Below are positions 44,171 to 51,638 of a DNA stretch of 64,000 nucleotides, in pieces. Source of the DNA: Neptunicella sp048268085 (lineage in GTDB: Bacteria; Pseudomonadota; Gammaproteobacteria; Enterobacterales; Alteromonadaceae); contig NZ_JBLWWF010000009.1 in NCBI RefSeq assembly GCF_048268085.1, positions 1-64,000 of the forward strand, given 5' to 3'. Under the pieces are notes generated by a model. That model ran no database searches, had not been told where the DNA came from, and was given only the letters and a program-made list of their open reading frames with translations. Position numbers and translations under genes: made by a program. Every line of letters begins with the position of its first letter. The first letter of the stretch is position 1.

Positions 44171-46492
44171 ATGGCATTTAATCTAACAAGAATGACAATT
44201 TATGCACTTGTCGCAGCATTAGAAGAAGATCTTCGCTTTTTAGTAAAGGAGCATATAGACAATGTGAATCTCATAGATTCCGAGTTGGTTTCAAGATCTA
44301 AAAGTCGAATTGAAAAGGATATAGGCAGCTTATTTAGTGATTTAGATTTAAATGACATTATTGATTATTTTGATCTTGGAGATACTTTTCAAACTATTAA
44401 TGCCAATCGGGCCTGCTTCCCCGAGCATGTTTCAAAACTTATTAAAACACTGACTAAGAGTTTTGAATCGATAGTTTCTGTTAGAAATAGAGTCATGCAC
44501 ATTCGCCCGCTGAATTTTGATGACCTACCTATAGTAAGTGAATTCTGTAAAAATCTATTAAATTCCGAAAATTCTATTACATGGAATAATGTACGAGAAA
44601 CTATCCAAAAGCTTGATGATGACCCAAGCTTCGTTCTTGCTCTGGACATTGTTAATTATGACGATGATCAAACAATTAATCACAATCTGCCCATGCCGGA
44701 TTTCGATGAAACTGGGCTAATTGGTCGTGATAACGAAGTAGATCAAGTAAAGCAGCTATGTCTAGGCGGGTTTCCCGTCATCTCTATTGTAGGTGAAGGT
44801 GGAGTTGGAAAATCGGCCCTAGCACTAAAGGTTGCTTATGAATTAATCGAAAATGACTCTCCCTTTGATGCTGTTGTTTGGGTGACTTCAAAAACCACGC
44901 AAATAACATTAAATGAAATAAAAGAAATTAAAGGAGCTATAGATAATTCTATTGGTGTGATTCAAGAAATAGGGAGAAATGTTGTTGGAAATGAATATGA
45001 TAGCAATAATCTTGATGAAGTAATTGAGTACTTGTCAGCATTCAAAATAGCTCTATTTATTGATAACCTCGAAACCATTTTGGATGATAATATTCGACAA
45101 TTTGTTGGTGCTCTTCCCCAAGGTAGTAAAATTATAATCACATCCAGAATAGGGCTTGGTGCATATGAATACCCAATAAAGCTGCAGGGTGTTGGAGAAT
45201 CATATGCATCTCAACTGCTACGAACAGTCGCAAAAATTAGAGGTGTTGATGCTCTGTCAAAGTTGCAGGAAAAGGTACTTCGCGGTTTTGTTAATCGGAT
45301 GCATCGAAACCCCAGCTATATTAAATGGTTTGTGAGTTCTGTTCAGACTGGTTTAAGCCCAGAAGCAGTTCTTCAAAACTCTGATGACTTCCTAAATTTT
45401 TGTATGTCTAATGTTTACCAGTATCTATCATCTGATGCGCAAAAATTAACCCGGTCAATGCAATGCGCACAAGGGCTGAGGGATATTCCAGAGCTGTCAT
45501 ATTTAAATGACTTTGATGCTTTACAGGCGCAAAAAGCTATTCAAGAGCTTATGGCTACAAACATGTTGTCGCAATCATCCGTAGCAAAAGGTGCGAGTGT
45601 AAAAACATCTTATCAATTGTCAGAACTGGCTCGTGCCTATCTCGGAAAGCATCATAAGCCATCACAAGCTTTTCAGAAGGAAATTAGAGACAAAAGAAAT
45701 AGGCTTAACTCGATGTTCGAAGAACAGATGAGTCGAAGAACAGGCAACAAATATTTAACCAAAAACATTAAATTTAGAGACAAGTCAGATAGGGTGATTG
45801 CCAGAAAACTCTATGATGCTCAGAATCATATTAGGAACTCAGAGCACGATCTCGCCTTTGAAATTTTACAGGAGGCTCAGCGCTTGGCTCCTGATTATTT
45901 TGAAGTGGCCAGATTTATGGCATATTTTTATCAAAAAAGTGGAAATTTTTCAGAGGCTAGAGAGCAATATGAGCTTGCAATTCTTCTTGCTCCTAACACG
46001 GCTCAGCTTCATTATTGGTTTGGTAAATTTCTGCTTCACTCAGAGGAGAACGTAGAAGAGGCTGTTGAACAATTCGAAAAAGCCCACAATCTGGATGTAA
46101 AGGCTATTGAGGTCTCTCTAGCCTTGGCAAGGGGATATTTATTTCAGCATGAGTTTGACAAAACACAGAATATTATAACGGAGCTTTCTGACGTCATTAT
46201 TACTGCAGATGATCATCTTATTAAAATGTACTTTGATACTGAAATTCAGGTTTTATATAGGAGAGCTGACGATTTATCAAAGTCAGGTGACCTCGAGCAA
46301 TCAATAGACTACATGGAGAGGATGCAGTCAAAGTTCCAAAACTTAGAAGATAGACATAAAGATAAGCACTTGCGGCAAAAGCTTACAAAGTGCAATTACA
46401 CGCTTAGTAAAATACTAAAATCAGATAACGAAGATTTGAAGTCGAGAGCTGCGAAGATACAGGACTGGATCGAGCATGAATGCCACAGCTAA
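44171..46492 (+). CDS. STAND NTPase: HEPN-like N-terminus, NB-ARC domain, C-terminal TPRs
   Basis: 773 residues from ATG 44171, preceded by a purine-rich AGAGAG stretch (a TTG at 44138 lies within the attC-like repeat and is rejected). Residues 1-~170 are helical with an R-x4-H motif (RNRVMH, 105-110) like HEPN ribonucleases. NB-ARC: GLIGRDNEVDQV, Walker A GEGGVGKSALA (208-218), Walker B ALFIDNLE (294-301), IIITSRIGLG (321-330). From ~530, TPR-like helices (AFEILQEAQRLAPDYFEVARF, YELAILLAPNTAQLHYW). STAND proteins of this layout sense phage or plasmid components and trigger an effector; RNase activity is inferred. AT-rich codon use points to transfer. Confidence 0.85.
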   Translation: MAFNLTRMTIYALVAALEEDLRFLVKEHIDNVNLIDSELVSRSKSRIEKDIGSLFSDLDLNDIIDYFDLGDTFQTINANRACFPEHVSKLIKTLTKSFESIVSVRNRVMHIRPLNFDDLPIVSEFCKNLLNSENSITWNNVRETIQKLDDDPSFVLALDIVNYDDDQTINHNLPMPDFDETGLIGRDNEVDQVKQLCLGGFPVISIVGEGGVGKSALALKVAYELIENDSPFDAVVWVTSKTTQITLNEIKEIKGAIDNSIGVIQEIGRNVVGNEYDSNNLDEVIEYLSAFKIALFIDNLETILDDNIRQFVGALPQGSKIIITSRIGLGAYEYPIKLQGVGESYASQLLRTVAKIRGVDALSKLQEKVLRGFVNRMHRNPSYIKWFVSSVQTGLSPEAVLQNSDDFLNFCMSNVYQYLSSDAQKLTRSMQCAQGLRDIPELSYLNDFDALQAQKAIQELMATNMLSQSSVAKGASVKTSYQLSELARAYLGKHHKPSQAFQKEIRDKRNRLNSMFEEQMSRRTGNKYLTKNIKFRDKSDRVIARKLYDAQNHIRNSEHDLAFEILQEAQRLAPDYFEVARFMAYFYQKSGNFSEAREQYELAILLAPNTAQLHYWFGKFLLHSEENVEEAVEQFEKAHNLDVKAIEVSLALARGYLFQHEFDKTQNIITELSDVIITADDHLIKMYFDTEIQVLYRRADDLSKSGDLEQSIDYMERMQSKFQNLEDRHKDKHLRQKLTKCNYTLSKILKSDNEDLKSRAAKIQDWIEHECHS

Positions 46493-46558
46493 CAAGGCGC
46501 TGCTGTCGGACAAATTTTCCGCTGCGCTCCTAATTTTCCGGTGAGCAAGGCGTTAAGT
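46487..46558. repeat. attC-like recombination site downstream of the STAND gene
   Basis: A 72-base segment from GCTAAC (46488-46493, overlapping the STAND stop) to GTTAAGT (46552-46558), which fits the GTTRRRY core exactly. The interior (GTCGGACAAATTTTCCGC ... TAATTTTCCGGTGAGC) is imperfectly self-complementary and looks like attC sites of environmental integrons. The 12-mer CACAGCTAACAA recurs here (46484-46495) and before the gene (44028-44039). Confidence 0.65.
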
Positions 46559-46573
46559 TACAAGGAGGCATCC

Positions 46574-47326
46574 GTGAGAGATAAAGAAAAAATTGCAGTA
46601 TTCATTGATGCTGATAATGCACCTGCAAAAAAGATAGATAAGGTGCTTTCAGAGTTGGCTCGCTATGGTGTTGTCAATATTCGCAAAGCGTATGGGAACT
46701 GGAAAAATCAAAATTTGAAGCCGTGGGAAGATACGCTTCATGAGTATGCTATACAGCCAATTCAGCAATTTGACCTTACTAAAGGAAAGAATGCGACAGA
46801 TATGGCGTTGGTAATTGATGTAATGGATGTTCTGTATACAAAAGACATTGATGTTATTTGCTTGGTGTCATCGGATTGTGATTTTACTCCATTGGTAACT
46901 CGTTCGTTAGCGGATGGAAAATTCGTAATTGGATTTGGTGAACGAAAAGCACCAATGGCTTTTGTAAATAGTTGTTCTCGTTTTCTTTACCTTGACGAAG
47001 ATAGCGAGAAAGAAATACCAATCCAAAAGCAAACAAAGAATATAAAAAGTGATACGAAATTAATTAACTTGCTTAGGCAGGCAATTGAAGCGGTTGAGGA
47101 AGATGATGGCTGGGCTATGTTAGGGCCAATTGGTACTCATATATCCAATCACGCATCCTTTGATCAGCGAAATTATGGCTTTAAAAAGCTAAGTGATCTA
47201 TTTCAAGCGATTGATCTATTTGAAATGAAGAAAACAAATGGATCTGTTCTTTGGGTTAGAGACAAGAAGAAGGCTAAGCAAGTTAACAAGTCAATCGAGT
47301 CGACTGCTAACGCGTCGGCTGATTAG
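46574..47326 (+). CDS. NYN-domain nuclease-like protein with C-terminal LOTUS/OST-HTH domain
   Basis: 250 residues from GTG 46574, directly behind AAGGAGG; an upstream GTG at 46541 lies in the attC-like site. The NYN (PIN-like) domain has FIDADNAP (Asp12), GKNATDMALVIDVMD and VSSDCDFTPLV, supplying the conserved acidic metal-binding residues. The C-terminal ~75 residues match LOTUS/OST-HTH (GWAMLGPIGTHISNH ... GFKKLSDLFQAIDLFEM). Probably an RNA-targeting nuclease or RNA-binding regulator. Such genes are common integron cassettes. Its tail enters GCTAACGCG, possibly a decayed third site. Confidence 0.88.
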   Translation: MRDKEKIAVFIDADNAPAKKIDKVLSELARYGVVNIRKAYGNWKNQNLKPWEDTLHEYAIQPIQQFDLTKGKNATDMALVIDVMDVLYTKDIDVICLVSSDCDFTPLVTRSLADGKFVIGFGERKAPMAFVNSCSRFLYLDEDSEKEIPIQKQTKNIKSDTKLINLLRQAIEAVEEDDGWAMLGPIGTHISNHASFDQRNYGFKKLSDLFQAIDLFEMKKTNGSVLWVRDKKKAKQVNKSIESTANASAD

Positions 47327-47348
47327 GGCCTTAAATGGAATACGCTAG

Positions 47349-48224
47349 ATGGCATTAAGCAAAACCCATATTGCCCAATTAAGTGGCTTCTTTTGTGATC
47401 ATAGCAAGCTGCATTTATCCAACAAAGGCAAGTTGGCCGACTGGTTGCGCGGATATATCGACATCCCCGATAACGGTAAAGAGCTACGATTTGACTCGAA
47501 ATTAAAACGACAACTGCGTATTGAACTGGAAAAAGATTACCCAAATATCAACTTTCTGCGAGGCTTACCAAAAGATCTTAATCGCCTGGAAATGGCCGGT
47601 ATTGCCGCCAATGAAAAACTCGCCGCCCTAAAGCCCGATGATGATGTGGCACTGATTACCAGCCAACAGCCTGATTTAAATCCGTTTGGTATTAGTTGCC
47701 TATTGCCAGTGGGGTGTAGTTTACGGGTTAACGTGGCGCAACTTGATCTGGCAAATATCCGCCAACTGATCATCGTAGAAAATCTGGATATCATCGATTA
47801 CTGGCACTTGGCCTGTTTACCGACAGCATTACAAAACGCATTGGTGGTGTATCGCGGCCATGAGAAGTCCATCAGTGGTGGACTAAAAACATTATTGACG
47901 TTATTGCCAGCACAATGCCAAGTCATTATGTTTGCCGATCTTGATCCCAAGGGGCTGGAAATTGCTTTCACCACACCCAAAGTGAACCAATTATTAGCAC
48001 CAAGCCAAGAAGGTATTGAGCAATTACTTAACTTAAAGCTCAATCAACCCGACTTACATATCAAACAACACGCTTCAATCGGCTACTTACGCCAGCAAAA
48101 TCTACCACTGATCAGCCAACTGCTTGAACATAATATCGCCCTAATGCAACAACATATGCTGGCGCATAAAATAGTGTTAACACTGTATCCGATAGATAAA
48201 AATGAGTCATATATAAATCAATAG
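47349..48224 (+). CDS. Toprim-domain protein, JetD/MksG-like nuclease subunit
   Basis: 291 residues. The C-terminal Toprim-like core has IIVENLDIID (Glu144), a VVYRGHE strand and MFADLDPKGLEIA (Asp197 and Asp199), matching the E...DxD pattern of JetD/MksG and topoisomerase VI A. The N-terminal ~95 residues are helical, with winged-helix character. It is shorter than typical JetD. By family, Wadjet JetD cuts circular plasmid DNA after loop extrusion by JetABC. It is colinear with the three condensin genes but displaced by the STAND and NYN genes. Codon style resembles the condensin genes rather than the two inserts. Confidence 0.75.
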   Translation: MALSKTHIAQLSGFFCDHSKLHLSNKGKLADWLRGYIDIPDNGKELRFDSKLKRQLRIELEKDYPNINFLRGLPKDLNRLEMAGIAANEKLAALKPDDDVALITSQQPDLNPFGISCLLPVGCSLRVNVAQLDLANIRQLIIVENLDIIDYWHLACLPTALQNALVVYRGHEKSISGGLKTLLTLLPAQCQVIMFADLDPKGLEIAFTTPKVNQLLAPSQEGIEQLLNLKLNQPDLHIKQHASIGYLRQQNLPLISQLLEHNIALMQQHMLAHKIVLTLYPIDKNESYINQ

Positions 48225-48336
48225 AGCACTTAATGGTTTATATACAAGTCAAAATCAACTTGATAATTCTCATTTTCAATCTATCCTATGATTTACATAT
48301 AAACCTATAACTGACTTATTGACTCATATATAAGAC
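48204..48336. promoter_or_regulatory. Four-copy operator-like repeat upstream of hipBA
   Basis: A 16-base motif close to GACTCATATATAAACC occurs at 48204-48219, 48235-48250 (opposite strand), 48290-48305 and 48321-48336. Start-to-start spacing within each pair is exactly 31 bases. The last copy ends four bases before the HipB-like start; the first lies inside the 3' end of the Toprim gene. Likely binding sites for the HipB-like repressor or HipBA complex. Confidence 0.65.
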
Positions 48337-48340
48337 AAAT

Positions 48341-48685
48341 ATGCCCAAATCCGTCACACGCTCATACTCTCGCTTTACCGGTGAAGCAATAACACTGCTC
48401 GCCGGACTCATTCGTGCTGCCAGATTAGCACGCAAATTAACTGCCCAAGAAGTGGCTGAACGTGCAGGTATATCCAGAAGCATGTTTCAACGTATTGAAA
48501 AAGGCGACCTAAAATGCGAGATAGGTGCTGTATTTGAAGTGGCGAACATTGTGGGGGTTAATCTCTTTGACGCTGAGCCGTCTTCTTTTACCTTAGCAAG
48601 ACATATCCAGCAAACCGAAGAGAAGCTAACTCTGCTACCTCAAAAAGCCCGTAAAAAAACCAAGGTAGTCGATGATGACTTCTAA
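48341..48685 (+). CDS. HipB-like HTH antitoxin
   Basis: 114 residues with a Cro/C1-type HTH (AARLARKLTAQEVAERAGISRSMFQRIEKGDLKCEIGAVFEVANIVGV) and a charged C-terminal tail (KARKKTKVVDDDF). The stop overlaps the kinase start. By family it neutralises and corepresses with HipA. The upstream motif array supports autoregulation. Confidence 0.88.
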   Translation: MPKSVTRSYSRFTGEAITLLAGLIRAARLARKLTAQEVAERAGISRSMFQRIEKGDLKCEIGAVFEVANIVGVNLFDAEPSSFTLARHIQQTEEKLTLLPQKARKKTKVVDDDF

Positions 48686-49952
48686 CAATAACTATAAAGA
48701 GGCTTATGTCTGGATCTGGCTGCCCGGCGAAACACAGCCGGTTGTTGCCGGAAAGCTTGAAACTGATGGCGACAACCTTTTGTTTAACTACGGTAAAAGT
48801 TACTTGGAGCGTATTAAAGATACACCGCCCGCCATTGCTATCTATGTGCCTGAACTGCCATTAAAAGCCGGGGCACTGGCTAATCTGGATGGATTGAAAA
48901 TGCCCGGATGTATCCGTGATAGTGCACCCGATGCGTGGGGCCGTCGGGTGATAATTAACAAAAAGCTCGGCTTAAAAGGTACAAACACCGATACGGCAAT
49001 ATTTGATGAACTTACCTATTTATTAGAATCCGGTTCAGATCGAATTGGCGCGTTAGATTTTCAACTAACCCCTACTCAATATATTCCACGTTCGGCCAAA
49101 AATGTCAGTATGGAAGAATTGCTGCAATCAGCAGAGCGTGTTGAAAATGGTGTGCCACTCACAGCCGAATTAGACCAGGCTCTTTATCATGGCAGCTCGA
49201 TTGGCGGCGCGCGGCCTAAAGCATTAATCGAACAAGATGGCACAAAATACATTGCCAAGTTCTCGGCCACTAACGATTTATATAGCGTCGTAAAGGCAGA
49301 ATTTATCGCTATGCGACTGGCAAAACTGGCCGATATTGACGTTGCTCCTGTCAAAATAGTAAAAGCGGCCAATAAAGATGTACTGCTCATAGAGCGCTTT
49401 GATCGTGAGCTGACAACAACAAAAAATAGTGACAAAAGCTGGACACGCAAGTCGATAGTATCTGCCCTCACTCTTTTTGGTCTGGATGATATGATGGCGC
49501 GCTACGCCAGCTATGAGACATTAGCCGAAATTATTCGCCATCGATTTATTGCGCCTAAAGATACCCTCAAGGAGCTTTTCTCACGTCTAGTATTTAACAT
49601 TCTGTGCGGCAACACCGACGATCATGCCAGAAACCATGCTGCATTTTGGGATGGCCAAAACTTAAGCCTAACGCCAGCCTATGATATTTGTCCCCAAGGG
49701 CGCGCAGGCAATGAAGCAGGGCAAGCCATGCGAATTATCGGACAAAACAATTTAAGCCAGTTCAAAACATGTTTGGCTGCCGCGCCAAATTTCCTACTCA
49801 GCAAAGAACAAGCCTATGGGATTTTCGAGCATCAAAAGTCTGTTATCGAAAATAACTGGCAATCGGTATGTGACGAAGCACAGTTAACTGAAGTAGATCG
49901 CAAACTATTTTGGAGACGGCAGTTTTTGAACCCGTTTTCTCTAAAAGAATAA
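48672..49952 (+). CDS. HipA-family serine/threonine kinase toxin
   Basis: 426 residues, ATG 48672 within the antitoxin end (14-base overlap). The N-terminal HipA_N domain is followed by P-loop GGARPKALIEQDG with AKF lysine, IERFDREL, the catalytic NTDDHARNHAAF (Asp and Asn) and the metal-binding YDICPQ. All kinase residues appear intact, so an active toxin is expected. HipA-type kinases phosphorylate aminoacyl-tRNA synthetases or other translation targets, causing growth arrest or persistence. Third defence-type module in this island. Confidence 0.92.
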   Translation: MMTSNNNYKEAYVWIWLPGETQPVVAGKLETDGDNLLFNYGKSYLERIKDTPPAIAIYVPELPLKAGALANLDGLKMPGCIRDSAPDAWGRRVIINKKLGLKGTNTDTAIFDELTYLLESGSDRIGALDFQLTPTQYIPRSAKNVSMEELLQSAERVENGVPLTAELDQALYHGSSIGGARPKALIEQDGTKYIAKFSATNDLYSVVKAEFIAMRLAKLADIDVAPVKIVKAANKDVLLIERFDRELTTTKNSDKSWTRKSIVSALTLFGLDDMMARYASYETLAEIIRHRFIAPKDTLKELFSRLVFNILCGNTDDHARNHAAFWDGQNLSLTPAYDICPQGRAGNEAGQAMRIIGQNNLSQFKTCLAAAPNFLLSKEQAYGIFEHQKSVIENNWQSVCDEAQLTEVDRKLFWRRQFLNPFSLKE

Positions 49953-49967
49953 TTAACCAACACCTGT

Positions 49968-50627
49968 TTATACCATGTTTGATGATGAAGACAGTTCCTG
50001 CTCAAAGCGAGCATAAAATCCTTTCAGCATTTTATTATGCTCAGTCCAGCCATCCATTGAGACAGCAAAGTCTAGCCCTGAACGAACCTGCTCCATTAAT
50101 TCCTGCCAACCTGATGTTGACCACTGCTGGTCTGGTGGTACGGCGGGTTTAGCCGATACCCCGTCAATATAGGCACCATACACAGCCAGATGCATGTTCA
50201 ATTCGGCCATCATTTTATCGCTCTCAGACATGCCATTGGTAGCCTTTTCCCATGCCGCTTTCACCGAAGCAGGGGCATTGACCGGCGGGAAAATCATCGT
50301 TTTACCTTCACCAATTTCAACCAAACCATCATTATTCAGATCGACCATATTGGAATGATCCGGCTGGGCGAGCAGGTTTTGCGCTCCTTCATTAGATAGG
50401 CTATTAATATTAATTGGCTTAGCCAGACAGGCCGCTTTTTGCAATACGGCTAAATCATCGGCAGACATTTGCCGTAATATTTGTTTTGCCGACTGTGATT
50501 CCGTCTGTAATTGATGTTGAGCTTGCTGCAGGAGCGCCTCAAAATCGCCCACTTGATCGGTGGTTAAGCCACGTTTAATCAGTAACTGTACTGAGTCTTG
50601 TGTTAATTCAGCAACGGATGAGAGCAT
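49968..50627 (-). CDS. Hypothetical protein with an EF-hand-like loop
   Basis: 219 residues from ATG 50627, preceded by GAGGG; a longer frame reaching 50816 has no good start and is rejected. An N-terminal helical part with two coiled segments (LLQQAQHQLQTESQSAKQIL) is followed by DLNNDGLVEIGEG, which fits a calcium-binding EF-hand loop (D-x-N-x-D-G). No signal peptide. I recognise no family. Confidence 0.65.
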   Translation of the reverse strand: MLSSVAELTQDSVQLLIKRGLTTDQVGDFEALLQQAQHQLQTESQSAKQILRQMSADDLAVLQKAACLAKPININSLSNEGAQNLLAQPDHSNMVDLNNDGLVEIGEGKTMIFPPVNAPASVKAAWEKATNGMSESDKMMAELNMHLAVYGAYIDGVSAKPAVPPDQQWSTSGWQELMEQVRSGLDFAVSMDGWTEHNKMLKGFYARFEQELSSSSNMV

Positions 50628-50842
50628 AGTATTCCCTCGATTAGATCCATTAATGTGCATTCTCTTTAGCATAGGTAAAGCAATAATAATGCCAGTTGCA
50701 AGATCAACTAATACCGCATTATTTTCAGAAATTTCACCCCCCAAAAAAAGCACCAAATTGCCTTTTTTCATAAATCTTGTCAGCTTACTTGTTGCAAGAA
50801 AGACCGCCGCTATCAACGTGACAGATAAAACCGAGCATAGCG

Positions 50843-51634
50843 TTACTCTGCGAATGTTACCCGATACTTTTTGAGTAGCTGTTGTTGTTTGTTGCCCTTG
50901 ATTGCCAGACGGCCCTCATCCCAGATTTTTATTAATTGCTGTCTTTTTTGAGGCGGAATTTGTGTGGAAAAAATGGGCATTTCAACCAAGTTTTTTTCCA
51001 AACCGGGATGCACGATTTGCAGCTCATCATGCAGGTTAAGCTTATTTAAGACGTATTGAAGCACAAGCACGTTATCCGCATATAAATCCACTCGACGCTG
51101 TTTAATCATGCGAAAGGCCCGTTCGATCACATCGTCAGAACCGGCAATCACTTCGATAAAATTCAGGTTGTCGGGATCATCGATATAATTTTGATAATCG
51201 GCACTCATGGAGCTGTAATCCCACCCCGGCCCGGTAGCGATACGCTTGCCCTGAATGGACTGGATCCCTTTATAGCGCCAAGGATCATCACGCCTGATAA
51301 CAAAAGCGGTAGGGTAGGAAAAGGTGCTTTGGCTGGCATACACAAACCCCGTTTCTGCACTTTTTGAAAACAGGTATTCCGGCAACATATCGCAAGTACC
51401 GTCTGCTACCATGGCTAATCCTCTTGCCAGGGGCACTTCATAGTATTCCAGTGTGTAACCTTTTGCGCTGTATATTTGCTCTAGCATATCGATAACCACA
51501 CCACGCTCGGATGCTGTTTCAGAAGGAAAGATGGTCATCGGAGGCCATTGGTCGTAACACACTTTTAAGGTTGCAGCCTGACCGATATTGGCTGTGCCTA
51601 GCCAAACCAGCAGCAGTAACAATAACCGCTCCAT
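50843..51634 (-). CDS. Periplasmic solute-binding protein, family 3
   Basis: About 263 residues from ATG 51634, behind AAGGTAAGG; the signal peptide is cleaved near IGQA-A. The SBP_bac_3 pattern is visible: LKVCYDQWPPMTIFP, GVVIDMLEQI, ADGTCDMLPEYLFS and RVDLYADNVLVLQYVL. No ABC permease or ATPase lies nearby, but it follows directly on a membrane diguanylate cyclase, so it may feed a signal to that receptor instead of transporting. Its start lies just past the cyclase stop. Confidence 0.82.
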   Translation of the reverse strand: MERLLLLLLVWLGTANIGQAATLKVCYDQWPPMTIFPSETASERGVVIDMLEQIYSAKGYTLEYYEVPLARGLAMVADGTCDMLPEYLFSKSAETGFVYASQSTFSYPTAFVIRRDDPWRYKGIQSIQGKRIATGPGWDYSSMSADYQNYIDDPDNLNFIEVIAGSDDVIERAFRMIKQRRVDLYADNVLVLQYVLNKLNLHDELQIVHPGLEKNLVEMPIFSTQIPPQKRQQLIKIWDEGRLAIKGNKQQQLLKKYRVTFAE

Positions 51635-51638
51635 TGCC

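Noticed and set aside
47305..47345. Third attC-like site at the end of the NYN gene
   Set aside because: GCTAACGCG is present but I could find no matching GTTRRRY core or self-complementary interior.
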